Source: Branchiostoma floridae (taxonomy: Eukaryota; Chordata; Leptocardii; Amphioxiformes; Branchiostomatidae). From it: 64,000 nt of DNA. Made by a program: the position numbers and the translations under genes. The DNA lies in NCBI RefSeq assembly GCF_000003815.2, contig NC_049985.1, positions 20,012,079-20,076,078 on the forward strand. The letters run 5' to 3'. Below the pieces are notes generated by a model, which worked only from the letters and a program-made list of their open reading frames with translations, had not been told where the DNA came from and did no database searches. Positions 44,861 to 56,239 of the stretch are shown piece after piece. Numbering within the stretch: position 1 is the first letter of the stretch; each line of letters starts with the position of its first letter.

Positions 44861-44969
44861 TAAAAACCGTTCGTCTGAGAAACAGTTTAGCTTCCTGGTT
44901 GAATATTCGAGTGGGAAGCTTGGTGTCATTGCTGTTCTACTCATCAGGACGTTAATACATGGAGGATAA

Positions 44970-45530
44970 GCAAAGTCTCCATCTCACATAAGTGGCTCAC
45001 ATGGGCGCGACTCAGTCACTCGGAGAATTTTCGTTTTCATTAGAACGCATATGAGTAGCATGAAAGGGTTTCAGCTCGGCGAGACAGCACACTGTCTACA
45101 TCAGACAACACAATGATTCGTGCCCATGTAACGACGCCAGCGTTTGGAGCTCTCAGACTAGTAACAAGGAGCCACGGTTATTTGCTTCAGCTGTTTGTAA
45201 GTCTCTCCAGATGTGAGTCCTGGGTCGACGTGTTTGATCCCTCATTTTTGTAGAGTTGAGTTACAACATATTGAACGGTTCTGAATGAAGCGGTTTACAA
45301 TGTAGATGTCTTTGAGTCGTCTTAAAGAGAGTCTCAAAAGCTGTGCTCTAGTCCGTGACGATAGCGGATGGAGTTCGGAACGGTGCATTCAGCTGTAGAC
45401 GGTTTGCTGGAGGACTAATCACTGTAACAGTGAAAATCTGATTAAATTGATCATGAAATGATGAATAAGGCAGACTCATTCGAGTGCAACAAAGGAAGGA
45501 ACCTAGCTAGTGATAAAATCTTTAAAGCCG
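44970..45530. other. no recognised gene
   Basis: Nothing beyond short frames. Confidence 0.4.
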
Positions 45531-45535
45531 GTGTT

Positions 45536-45921
45536 AGATGAAAGGAAAATAGTTCGCCCGACAAGCTCTCTAAAGCCGACTTTACAATTCATGCGAACGC
45601 CGGCCGAATTCGTAGATCGGTCGGAGCTCTCCAAATTTCAACATCGCCCGAGTATCGGCTGTATTCTTCATCAATTAATCTGCTCCGTCACAAATTGGAC
45701 GGGGCTCAGTGTTTCACTCGGGAAAGTTAAAGTAATTATCTTTCTGCTTTTTTGGTGCACAACTGACATCACGCGGAGGTTTAAATTCCAACGGGCGAGC
45801 TTCTAAAAGTCGCCCGAAGCCCTAGCAATCGCCAAAACGCCGGTCATACTCCTGCCGAACATGCCCCTTTGGAACTCGCCGACAAGTCGGCCGAGCTGAA
45901 TTCTTGATTTGTAAAGGGGGC
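45536..45921. mobile_element. TTAA-flanked repeat with CGCCCGA/TCGGGC motifs
   Basis: TTAA lies at 45532-45535 and 45922-45925. The right end GTAAAGGGGGC resembles the right end of the GAAT-rich foldbacks (GTGTGAAGGGGGC). The interior has scattered CGCCCGA, GCCGA and CGGCCGA motifs in both orientations. Arms are poorly matched. Confidence 0.5.
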
Positions 45922-46009
45922 TTAAAGGCGCACTTTCGGCAGCAATACGACATGTTTCCTCTCCAACACTATACTCGGTTTTATTTCATCCAGACATCAT
46001 GTGTCTTGA

Positions 46010-46915
46010 TGTATCCTTTTGATGTATCCTTTAACATTTGATATTTGGGTAGTGGTCGGGAAAATGAAGGTCAACTTCAATAATGAGCATCCGACCTTTT
46101 TTCTACGGTACTGCAGCGAGACGTCTGACGTTTTCATATATCTTGTTTTGAACATGCTATGATCGGGACTCTTTAGTGGTAGGTAGCCCTTGGGATAGAG
46201 GGTATCTGTCGTAGATTTGGTTTCTCCATTTAGTTTGAGACCTTGGAAGAGAATTACTCAAGTACTTCCAAGCACCTTTGACCCATTGCTGACGTCACAC
46301 TTCCGGTATGAATGTGTGATATCGGCTCTGGGTCATTTCAACTTGATAAGGATCAGAGGACTGATCGGAAGCTTGTTGGTAAGCGCTTTATTTTGTGCAC
46401 GGATCTAAAGCTTAAAATTGTAACAGGATACTCAAGAAAGCTTAAGGGTTGACGGATCGTCATGATGTTAGATACTTAGCCACATTGAGTAATGAATAAT
46501 GTCATAGAAAGCAATTTTAATTAGTAAAGATTCACTGCATCCCATGATTGGACTGGAGAGGAATATCGATAGTTATCAATTCTGCTAATCAAGACCTGAA
46601 TGACATAGTTGATGAGAAAATAATATAATTACCTTCGCCAGATGGTTATGTTTTGAGTGTGTTTGTCTGTCTGTGGGTGCATGTGTCTGTGTGTGTGTGT
46701 GTTAACAGCATAACTCGAAAAGCCTTTATTGGATACTTATGATATTCGGTAGGTGGGTAGGGTTCAGAAAAACGAAGGTCAAGTTGAACAATTTGCCTCC
46801 CTATCGGCTTTCTGAGGTACTGCAGAAAAACTTCCATTTTTAATAACTCGCGTTCTGGACATGCTGATTTTTTAGTGGTAGATAGCCATTGGGACAGAAA
46901 GTAAGTGCTATACGA
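46010..46915 (+). mobile_element. family B Helentron-like interior fragments
   Basis: GGTAGTGGTCGGGAAAATGAAG, ACGGTACTGCAG, GAACATGCT and GGTAGGTAGCCC at 46030-46200, and again ATTCGGTAGGTGGGTAGGG, TACTGCAG and GGACATGCTGA at 46740-46890, are inverted relative to 16541-19040. The stretch 47330-47545 continues it beyond the MITE. Confidence 0.5.
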
Positions 46916-46922
46916 GGGGTTA

Positions 46923-47330
46923 GTGGTGTGTACCTAAACTCATAGTCAGGTTCAGGTTCGGACTCGGGTCCAGCAGTTCAGGTTTTCAGGAACCCATCAA
47001 TGCATATTATGTGCGCTAGAAATATTTCTTTTTTGAGGGGGAGGGGGGATGGTGCATATGAAATTGTATGTTAGCATGAATCAAAATGCAATATGAAAAA
47101 TACATGCAAATTATATACAGCCAGTGTAAACACAAAATGTTTTTGTCTTTTTCCAGTGCAAATTCACTGTCTTTGGAAGGTTTCAGATGCTTTAGAACAA
47201 AAAGGGGAATATAACTGACAGCTAGCTTTTTGCAAGTCCGGACTTGGCTCGGGACATTTAGGTTTTTTTTGGACTTGGACCTAAACATTTTTAGGTCCAA
47301 TTCCAAGTCCGGGCTTTAGGTACGCGCCAC
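46923..47330. mobile_element. TA-flanked MITE with GTGGTG(N)GTACCTAAA ends, copy 1
   Basis: Left end GTGGTGTGTACCTAAA and right end TTTAGGTACGCGCCAC, flanked by TA. The interior holds CAGGTTCAGG and GGACTTGGACCTAAAC palindromic words. A 96-codon minus frame is shared in part with copy 2 but has no domain. It is inserted inside a family B fragment. Confidence 0.75.
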
Positions 47331-47591
47331 TACTCGTAAGATTGGACCCACTAGCGGCGTTTTTTAACTGCAGGCGCCGAATTCCTTTCAAACTTTGGAC
47401 GAGAATAACTCCAGAATGTGTTGATGAATCGTCATGAATTTTGGTATGTAGATAGCCTAAGTGATCACTTGCATAACAAAATACTACTTATGCAAATCAA
47501 CTGCTAACTTGCATAATTAATGAGGAAAGTTTATAAAACCACTGCATTCTATGATTAAGCTTTCAAACTTGTCACTTACCACGAACAGTAC

Positions 47592-48121
47592 TTGATACTA
47601 TTCCTGTTGTCATTAATAGACTCTGTGCCCCAAATTTCACACCCATATAGGAGAATTGGCTTTATGCAAGAATCAAATATTTTTAGCAAGCACTTTGGCG
47701 AGACAGATGAGCGAATGAGAGATTTCAAACTATACATAGCTTTACGAGCTTTGAGTGAAAGTTGTTTCTTGGTCAGGGAGAAACTTCCCGACGATGTAAT
47801 AGTCAGGCAATATAATCAAGAAAGAAAAGAGCTGTTCGAAGAGACCATCAAATTCCACCCAAACTTCCTCACATTCACTGACAAAAAGAAATCAGTTCTC
47901 CTTCTAACATCACAAAACCCACACATAATAAAAAAAGTGGGATCTTTCGTCTTCCACTGTCTTCGAAAAAGGAGTCGAACCCATTAACCCAGGATCTAGA
48001 GTTAGATTTTACTAGCTTTAGACTAGAGTAGACACTTGTGATTTTGTATCGTGTACATTTGTTTGAATCTTTTTATGTTAACTGCAATTAGCCCACGGGC
48101 AAGAATTTGCAATAAACTAAC
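47592..48121 (+). pseudogene. unclassified retroelement-like repeat with partial ORF and 3' tail
   Basis: A 131-codon frame (47592-47987) reads ...LRALSESCFLVREKLPD, then NQERKELFEETIKFHPNFL, and ends CLRKRSRTH. It is followed by ~130 nt of 3' UTR ending GCAATTAGCCCACGGGCAA, GAATTTGCAATAAA. The same segment, decayed, lies on minus at 1962-2430, and its tail at 44352-44385. Repetition and a poly(A)-signal-like end suggest a retroelement. The protein is not recognised. It directly abuts the CR1/L2-like fragment at 48122. Confidence 0.6.
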
Positions 48122-49137
48122 TTGACTATTTATAAGTCTTTCATCCGTCCTCTTCTTGAGTATGCCGATATCATATGGCATGGATGCACTTTATGTGATT
48201 CCCAACGTTTAGAACGTGTTCAGTACGAGTGTGCACTTACAGTCTCAGGGACAGTAAGACGCTCTTCTTACTCTTCGCTCCTTGTTGAACTTGGTTGGGA
48301 AAGACTTTCTGATCGGCGACACGTTCACTCCTTGGTCATGTTTTACAAGATTGTGAACGGCCATACTCGCCAGTATCTTAAGGACTTGATCCCTTCCGTA
48401 GTTTCTGCTTCTACTTCTCATAATCTTCGCAACAAACACAACCTACGGGTACCGATTTGCACTACAAGTCGATACCAAAAGTCTTTCATTCCTTATGCAA
48501 CGCAACATTGGAATGGTCTTGACATTGCTGTTCGTTCACTTAACTTTTCACTGTATAAAAAACATTAAGTTAAATTAGTACGCCCCTCCATCAATAAACA
48601 TTTAAGTTACGGTCCTCGATACACCTGCGCCCTCCTTACACGCCTTCGCATCGGCACCTGCAGTCTGAACCATAGTTTATTTATCCGCAAATTAGCTTCT
48701 AGTCCAGCCTGTAACTGTGGGTGTCAATGTGAAAGTGTTGTACATTTTTTGTTATACTGCCCTACATATCAACAATACAGAATTAATTTTTTCGGCAATC
48801 TACAGAACCTGCTAGGCAATACTCTTGACTTCAATAGTTTATCCGAATCAGCCCGTATCCATCTACTATTAAGGGGTTCACCTTTCCTGTCACATTCTAC
48901 AAACTGCAGTATCTTACAGTTAACCCAGTTATATATTGTACATACGAAACGTTTTGCAACTACCTTGTAACCTGACTTATATGCAAATAGCTGTGAACTG
49001 TTTGTTTTGATATTGTCATTTATTTGTTCTTGTTAGTTATCTTTTTTTGAGAGGTGATGTCAATATTAGCGTACTGCTATAGTGTATTACCTCTCTGTCC
49101 TGTTATGTACTTTGATGTTAAATAAATAAATAAAAAC
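48122..49137 (+). pseudogene. 5'-truncated CR1/L2-group retrotransposon, C-terminal ORF2 and tail
   Basis: It begins within the RT thumb (IYKSFIRPLLEYADIIWHGC) and runs through LERVQYECALTVSGTVRRSS, ELGWERLSDRRHVHSLVMF, GPRYTCALLTRLRIGTCSLN and CNCGCQCESVVHFLLYCP to a stop at 48970. One in-frame TAA at 48566-48568 (after YKKH) interrupts an otherwise intact frame. It is clearly related to 28330-29197 but diverged, so a different subfamily. The tail ends in AAATAAATAAATAAAAA near 49137. Confidence 0.85.
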
Positions 49138-49140
49138 GTG

Positions 49141-50110
49141 TCACTTATGTAGCTGAGAAAGAGAGAAATAGATATCTATGCGTGGACTAGGTGGGAACAT
49201 GCTGACTCCCGCAAGGTCACATGGCCAGAGTTGTGCAGAGCTGAACCTTCTCGGATCAAATTTCTCATCTCTTCAGTGTATGACGTCCTTCCAAGCCCAG
49301 CTAACTTGCATGTCTGGGGCTTGGCAGAGACCCCCTCATGCCAACTCTGTCAGAGGAGAGGTACCCTCGAACACATTCTCAGTTGTTGTCCGAAAGCACT
49401 GGGGGAAGGGAGGTACTACTGACCAGGTTCTTGGCAGACACAGTTAGCAACGCCATCCAGAGTAGTAGGAGTCAGCAACCCCCCCAAGAAGTCAATTGTC
49501 TTTGTCAGGGCCGGAGAGATAACCCGACAACAACCCACTTCCGCAGGTGGGCTTCTCGCCACTGCTAGAGATTGGCAGCTTCTAGTTGACCTTGGGAGAC
49601 AGCTCAAGTTTCCAGAACACATTGTAGCCACGTCACTTCGCCCTGACATGGTACTCGTGTCAGAATCCACCAGACAAGTGGTTCTGCTGGAGCTAACTGT
49701 TCCCTGGGAGGAGCGGATAAGTGAAGCCAACGAGCGGAAGAGGGCGAAGTATGCCGAGCTGGTAGTACAAAGCCAGAGTAAGGCGCGGAGAGCCCGGTGT
49801 GTACCAGTGGAGGTTGGTTGCCGGGGTTTCGCAGGGCAGTCTTTGGCTTATGTGTTAAAACTCCTTGGAGTAAGAGGTTTCCGTCTTCGGAAATCCATCA
49901 GGGATATTCTAGAGGCTGCAGAGAAAGCCTCACGTTGGTTGTGGTTCCGTAGGGGGGAACCGTGGAAGCCACACGGACACAGGTCGGGGAATGATCAAAC
50001 TCGGCTGGGTCGCCCGGGCAAGGGTGTATGGTGATTAAAGACCCGAAACACCCAATGACCCCGGGCTCATCACTGATGATGTGTCCCTGTTCGCACTACC
50101 AGAGTGTATT
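49141..50110 (+). pseudogene. R2-like (restriction-like endonuclease) non-LTR retrotransposon, 3' part
   Basis: The product pieces read LISSVYDVLPSPANLHVWGL, then CQLCQRRGTLEHILSCC, a C..C.......H....C finger. After a frameshift near the C-run at 49480 come FVRAGEITRQQ, LLATARDWQLLVDLGRQLKF, and RPDMVLVSESTRQVVLLELT. The RPD followed by 14 residues and E is the PD-(D/E)XK-type signature of the C-terminal endonuclease of R2-clade elements, here just after the CCHC finger as expected. It ends RGFRLRKSIRDILEAAEKAS, RWLWFRRGEPW and a stop near 50034. An additional shift or deletion lies near 49420. RT is missing. Confidence 0.75.
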
Positions 50111-51380
50111 CTAGAGTCAATTATGCAAATGACGACCTTTTTTGCATGATTATTGAGAAAAAATAATGATAGTGGTAAATGATGGGAATTTCATACTTAC
50201 AACATTATGAAGCTCAGTGAAGGTGAACATTTCAAATTATTATATAGTATTATAAATCATTCAAATTACTTTAATATTTACATAAGTAATGAAGAAACAC
50301 TTAAATGGCCTTTTCTGCTACGATAAGACTTGTAGAGGGTTCCATCCTGGCGGGAGTTGATCAAACCTTACCTCCCGATCTTAGTATTGAGTAGAGTTTT
50401 GTACCTTTGTTGTTCAAAATAATGACTTGGATTAGACATTTTACTTATAAGGAAATGCGTTTGTCTTTGATAGTCCACCATTGCCGCCATTGTGTGTTCG
50501 CATCTACTTAACACTGCCACAAGTCCCTATTTCTATTACCAGTGAACCGCGCTGCTTTTAAGGACGACATTTTTATCATATCAGTAACTTTTATCATGTT
50601 CATTATGGTCAGTCTGTACCGTTTTGATTAGCCTGTAACCGTACTGGACATACATAATATCTTTGATAATTGCCACTACTGAGAATGCCGAATGGAAGTC
50701 AAGCCAAAGTGATAATAAAAGTTGCCACAGGGTTTTGATAGCCATCCTCAAATTCATCCATGTACCTCATTCATTGGTTAGCATTGTTCAACATAGCTGC
50801 TACGCGGAAGAAAGAGTTGCATGGGAGGGGTAAACTAACGTTATACTTGCATATTTGATTCCTCTCCAAGGTTTAGGGAGATTTGTTACTATAGGTAGAG
50901 TCTATCAGTAGTCACTATTTTTATCATACAAAACTTATACTGAAAAACTGTTACAGAATGAGTACAACCGTTTTGGCAAACTATTTCAAAGAAATGTGGT
51001 TAGATTTAAAAGCATACATTGCGTAGAGCTAATTTGACAAACGCAATTTGCGGCTTTAAGCTCAATATGTATTTCTGTCTGTCTGTCTGGATATTAAATT
51101 CGAAATTGCATTCAGCTATGGACCACGAGTCTGAAAAATATCAATCAGACGATAGACGTCTGGTCTTCAATATCAACGCTTTTCATCCTGCGATGATCCC
51201 AGATGTTTTCTCATATCCTGGCAATCACCTATCCATCAATGGAACTGTAATATGGCAGCGTTTTCAATACTGACCGAAGTTACGGTGCATCAGTCTTGTG
51301 ACGTCGTACGTCTGTACAGCTCATGTCAATAAATCAGGCAAGGGCGAACCACCATGTTGGTATCCCTGGTTTACATTTCA
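50110..51380. other. no recognised gene
   Basis: AT-rich; the 84-codon frame at 51019-51273 (+) has no domain. Confidence 0.4.
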
Positions 51381-51385
51381 ATTGA

Positions 51386-51478
51386 CTGTATCTGTATCTG
51401 TATAGCACATATAACCATCCTCTGTCGCAACACATCGTCGCAAGTTTGCGGCAGCAGCAGCTAGTTATGTGACACTCA
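51386..51478 (-). repeat. non-LTR retrotransposon 3' UTR with GATACA tail
   Basis: On minus: AGCTGCTGCTGCCGC, TGTGTTGCGACAGAGGATGG, CTATACAGATACAGATACAG. It corresponds to 22385-22474 on plus. Confidence 0.7.
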
Positions 51479-51694
51479 ATAACCTGTAACACCTAACCTT
51501 TGCATATCTTACTGGAAGCATTGTCTAAAGCGATACTGCCCCACAGCAAGTTGCAACGACTTCCACGCTGCGAATTTTAAATCTTTCAATTATCGGTTGA
51601 GCACCCTGGTATTTGAAAGCATCACTATTCTTCTTACCGCCATGAACAATGTGTGTCCGTGTGTCCACATTTTTGTGACCATGACTTGAGACTA

Positions 51695-52110
51695 GTGGTG
51701 CATACCTAAACTCAATTACAGGTTCAGGTCCGGATTCAGGTCCAGCAGTTCAGGTTTAGGTCCGGACTTAAAGTCCGGACCTGAACCCATCATCGCATGT
51801 TATGTTCATTTCTTTTGAGGGGGGGGGATGGTGCATATAAAATTGCATGTTAGCATGAATTGAAATGCAATGTGAAAAATACATGAAAATGATAGACAGC
51901 CAGTGTAAACACGAACTGTTTTTGTCTTTTTCCAGTGCAAATTTCACTGTCTATGGAAGGTTTTAGATGGTTTAGAACAAAAAAAGGGAATATAAGTGAC
52001 AGATCGCTTTTTGCAAGTCGGACTTGGCTCCGGACATTTACTTTTTTTTTGGACTTGGACCTAAACATTTTTAGGTCCAATTCCAAGTCCGGGCTTTAGG
52101 TACACACCAC
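51695..52110. mobile_element. TA-flanked MITE with GTGGTG(N)ATACCTAAA ends, copy 2
   Basis: Left GTGGTGCATACCTAAA, right TTTAGGTACACACCAC, TA on both sides. It is collinear with 46923-47330, including the GGGGGGATGGTGCATAT stretch and CCAGTGTAAACACGAA. Confidence 0.8.
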
Positions 52111-52173
52111 TATTTGAGACCCTTTGTATGAATTATAACGATATCAAGTTTTTAGATAGGTGATAAAAACGTC

Positions 52174-52277
52174 TAGCCTGGAATCCAGCCGTGTTGTGCT
52201 TTGGTCGTTCCCCAGAGGTACTAGTACGCTTCTTGCATGAGAGCGACCAAAGCACAACACTGCTGGATTCCAGGCTA
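52174..52277. mobile_element. 104-bp hairpin element
   Basis: Arms 52174-52207 and 52244-52277 are 34 bp each with one mismatch (TAGCCTGGAATCCAGC, then GTGTTGTGCTTTGGTCG). The 36-nt loop contains GGTACTAGTAC. It is likely a minimal foldback MITE. Confidence 0.8.
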
Positions 52278-52284
52278 AAAAAAA

Positions 52285-54130
52285 AACGCCAAGGGCCCTA
52301 TGTGATCTTGGTACTATAGCAGAACTCCTGTCGTCGTAACTTTTGTCCTGGGTATTCAATAGCCTTATTTCGGGTTGACAGGCGGAAGGAAGAATTGGTG
52401 TGTGTTTTGGCCCCTAGTAGCTCACTCTAAAACTGCAGGGACTTTTTTGTTGAAATAGAGGATAACTGAACTGAACGAAGAATGTCGAGGGTAAGGAAAT
52501 CTTTAGATGATAAAATGTTCGAAAACACTTCAGCTACTATTCATTCAAACGCAAATGCTGCGTGTGACGTCACATCGGGACATACAAAGTTTAAGCAGAA
52601 TATTGGGAAGCTTTTTGAGATCTGGGTACTTCATACTGCAAAAACACTACTGCTGGGTGTTCCTTCGTTTTGCTCAGACATCTTTCTTGATTATGACGCA
52701 CATGTGCATCCTGTACCGCTCATTATCGTAATCATGTTATTCCTCTGTAGTTATTCGTGAACGTTTCTTGTCAGCCTTGACGGTTCAGTGAAGATTGATG
52801 GATTCGTTGCTCCGAATAAAAAGTGGGATGTTCGTGGGCTGAGTTTGCAACTTTGTGACGGTCTTTGGTGATATGTTTCCACCTTGTTTTCGTCCATGTC
52901 TGTTGATGGATCGGCTAGTAGTTATTTCGTCCCTCACCTTCCAGTGTGTGTTCGGGTTTGCTCTCAAATTAGTAACCACCGCTTCGTGTCGGCCATGGAG
53001 GATACTAGTCTTTATTGTTTCGGCCAGTTGTGTCTTTTTGATGAATTGGTCTGAAGTGGTTTCGTCTTCCCAGATGAATTCTTATTTGCTCCCTAACCAG
53101 TGATCATGGGTTCGTCTCGGGGTCCTGCGGAAGGATTATATTGCGTCTGAGTAATATGCTGTTGCTTCTTGTGTTCGGGAATCATGTCTTTTGATGAATT
53201 GGCATATGATTGCCACGGTCCCTCGTATTCCGGTTCTTTCTCAAATTAGAAACCACGGGCCCGCCATGATGCCTTGTAAACACAGGCGATTAGCCGCCTC
53301 TTTCTCTCTTTTCTTCTGTGCTCGAAGTGAGTTCTAAGTTTAATAATTTGTGACACGTAACTGCTGTAGTTTTCATTGATAAAACCGGACCAAGTAATGA
53401 TGTCCGCCGTTTAATGACGGCCATTTTATGGCAATGGCAATGAAGTTTATTGCATATTCATGCCCCATGGAGCTAAACGCAGTAAGTTTGATTCAAAGAG
53501 ACTAACAGATAAACTATGATGTGTCAAACTTATATCTATATTCTACATGCTTCATCCGTCTTTTTACAACATGTGTAAACGAACTTACATACATGTAGTT
53601 CTTCCATTACGTCATAGTTAGTTATTAGCTTTTTGACATTAGCTATTTGAATTTGAACAAGTCTTCCTTTGTTAGGTGTACATATTTCCGTTTTACAAGT
53701 GTAATATTAACAAAGACATTACGTATATCTTTGTACAGAGAACACTCTAGAACAAAGTGCATTTTCTTTTCTGCATACTATAAATGCAAAGACTTTCGCG
53801 GTGGTTTAATGTTCGCGGTTTTCGCGGTGGCCGATTCCCCGCGAACTTAATAAGACTGGCAATAAAACCGTTTATTGCCATGGCGACGATTGGGGTGAAC
53901 ATCAATGATCAACATAACGTTAACTGAAACCGGGAATTGACTGAAACTTCCCTGCCATGTATCGCACTATCCGTGGCACAATTCATTAGCCCACCTGTAA
54001 CTAAAACCTACAGCCAAGAGAAATGTACTTTTCCTGGTAGATGTAACGAACCAGCCCTCAGGAATGGAATGCACTGCTATCAGCTAGCTGTACATGTATC
54101 AGCAATGAAGAGTAACGCACTTCCCCTACT
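52285..54130. other. no recognised gene
   Basis: 53790-53850 carries TTCGCGGTGGTTT, TTCGCGGTTTTCGCGGT and CCCCGCGAAC, an inverted CGCGG-rich repeat typical of an old MITE. Short frames (52482-52760 and 52855-53103 on plus) have no domain. Confidence 0.35.
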
Positions 54131-54131
54131 T

Positions 54132-54600
54132 CTATAAAATACACACAACAGGGTTATTGTGTGGAGTATAAATGGAGAAAAAAATTGAGAGAACCAACTG
54201 TTTCCAAAACTTCAGTACTTGAAGATTTCCGAAAGTGTTGGGCGGGTTTTTATCAGAAAAATTTCTTGGGATGTTGAGATTTTCAATAAATTCAAATTCA
54301 GAGTTTATTGGAGCTTCGTCCACGAAGTCTTTTAAGGAGCCTACTCGGCTATTAAAATCTCTGAGGAGTATCACATAACCAATGTAAAACGTGCCACGTC
54401 CTGCTCTGGTACGTCAAAGATAGACTCTTCAGCCCTTTTGTGGACAGAAGAGTGTATAGGACTGACATATGCACTACCTACAGGCCAAACAATTCCTTGG
54501 CTACACGGATCCAGAGAATATCTTTGTATTCTCAATTCCTATCTCTCGCTGTATAAATTTTGCTAATTCGTTTTGAAAATGAAAGATAATTCCACCTGAA
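54132..54600 (-). pseudogene. APE endonuclease fragment of another non-LTR retrotransposon
   Basis: On minus, GGIIFHFQNELAKFI-like, VGSAYVSPIHSSVHKRAEES, FDVPEQDVARF and then LRDFNSRVGSLKDFVDE, LNIPRNFSDKNPPNTFG and LLxFWKQLxLSI-like segments follow in order. This matches the central APE region (GGI.V.., Y..P, GDFN.R). The GDFN glycine is an Arg, and at least one frameshift separates the first part from the 54132-54374 frame. The fragment is non-functional and belongs to a family different from 23550-29411. Confidence 0.7.
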
Positions 54601-54626
54601 TTCTGTCGTGTTCTACTCTGTTCCGA

Positions 54627-55045
54627 AAGACCCCTTCACATGAGAAACGGAATCAGCCGGAATGCCGACAAGATGGATATTCTTTGCATATTCCTGGGTA
54701 TTCGTGGTGTATTCTAGAAATTCTCACCTCGTTCCAGATATTTCTACCCACTCCTGGGGCCGTCCTGAATGTGTTTGTCATGCCCAAAACTTTCGAGGTT
54801 CATTTGAAGTGGAGAAATATGGAACGGCATTCAAAGTGTATTCTAAGTATTCTAACTGAAGTATGACCGCATTTTACGGCATTCCAACTTTATTCGAAAC
54901 ATTCTGATCTCATTCGATGGAAAACCGAAATCCGCAAGCCACTGCGAATCCTGCCAGAATATGGCCAAAAGAATATCTGAAATGCAGTGAGAATGTCTAA
55001 AATGCACTACAAATATCCGTGAATGAATAATTCATTCCTTCTGCA
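54627..55045. mobile_element. GAAT/ATTC-periodic foldback family, diverged copy
   Basis: It starts CCCCTTCACATGAG and shares, inverted relative to 33452-33924, CTTTCGAGGT, GTGGAGAAATAT, ATTCGAAACATTCT, CTCATTCGATGG and AATCCTGCCAGAAT. TTAA flanks are not preserved. Confidence 0.7.
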
Positions 55046-55049
55046 GGAA

Positions 55050-56150
55050 GGGCAATATGAAGTACACCCTACAGTCTAGCTAGATAAAACAACCCCATAA
55101 TAGGCAGGACAGTCTTCAGTATCGGGTGCATATTCTCCAAGTAGAGGTTTCGGTTGAAGGGAGAGTATGAAGTGAGACAGCTGAAACGAATCCCGGTCAC
55201 TACTATCCCCCGACCGGAACCTCTGCTTGGAGATTACTGGAGGCATCCCAATGAAAGCCTTGACATATTGACAAGGGAAATAAAACTGCGGCGGTTCTTC
55301 AATTTAGTGCCTTTGGTCGTTTAAACTCTTGTTAGAGTATGGATTATTCACAGAACTTCCGAAGCACTTCAGGTACCACATCCCGCCCACTCTAGAACTC
55401 CAACTTGCCCAACCCTGAAGGACAATCTAACGTGATGTTATTTGAACTAGCAGTGCTAGTTCAATGACGTTATATGAAGTAATGGATTGTGGGCCTGCCT
55501 TCGAATCTTCGTAGCTGAGTGATCAATGTTTAAATGACGCATCATCACATTACGTGGATTATTGTGTTTTTTTCTTGCTAGCTGGGCGATTGCAGGGCTA
55601 GAACCAGAACAGCTTTACAACAAGATAGATCTGCTCCACGACAAGTTTGACTTATAGCCCACTTAATCTGGATTAATCCTATCCCTTGTTAGAAGCAAGA
55701 GACACATCAACAAACGGAAATCTTTCAAAGACGAGGGCCTGCTACACCCCACATAACAATATCATTGCTTGTCAAAGCTATGGGCGTGAACTAGCCGAAA
55801 ATGTGTTATATTGACCTACCGAGCAACCTCTAGCTTACTTGGAATAACCCTCACGTTTGATGAATCTGCGCCCCATTACATATTCTACCCACTCTTCTTT
55901 GTACCTTGCGTTTATGTGCCATTAATTTTGCGATGCTGTGAAAAGTGCAGAGATGCTATTTGACCTTCTTATGCCGCCATGAGATGAATGAACGTGACAC
56001 TGCAGTTATCAATTCCCGCTTCATTGCGAAAGTGATCTCGAACCAGCTTTATGAACAGGTAACCTATACTTCTTCTGGCCGTGATAGGAAAGGTATGTGA
56101 TTGCAATACCGTTATATCTAGATGCAAACTCTTTGCACCACAGGGTCTTG
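55050..56150. other. no confidently recognised gene
   Basis: It contains one candidate terminal exon (55596-55657); otherwise nothing is assigned. Confidence 0.4.
55596..55657 (+). other. candidate terminal coding exon
   Basis: A good acceptor (TTTTTTTCTTGCTAGC...GATTGCAG) is followed by a frame reading LEPEQLYNKIDLLHDKFDL and a TAG stop. The peptide is well balanced and amphipathic, unlike chance frames nearby. No AATAAA is seen close downstream and no upstream exon is recognised. Confidence 0.25.
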
Positions 56151-56160
56151 CCTTAAGGCC

Positions 56161-56235
56161 CCTTCACACGAGAGCAAGAATGAGCCAGAATGCCGTCAGA
56201 ATGAAAATTCTTTTCTATTCCTGGGTATTCTTGGG
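56161..56235. mobile_element. end fragment of the GAAT/ATTC-periodic foldback family
   Basis: TTAA is followed by GGCCCCTTCACACGAGAGC, AGAATGAGCC and AATGCCGTCAGAATG, matching the ends of 33452-33924. It stops after about 75 bp. Confidence 0.7.
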
Positions 56236-56239
56236 AAAT

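Noticed and set aside
44202-44969. 255-codon plus frame and 156/134-codon minus frames over the minisatellite
   Set aside because: Frames stay open because the unit is 27 bp, and one crosses 100 N. No independent coding signal is present.
49178-49447. 89-codon plus frame
   Set aside because: Out of frame with the R2-like finger and endonuclease motifs, which are in the frames starting at 49231 and 49648.
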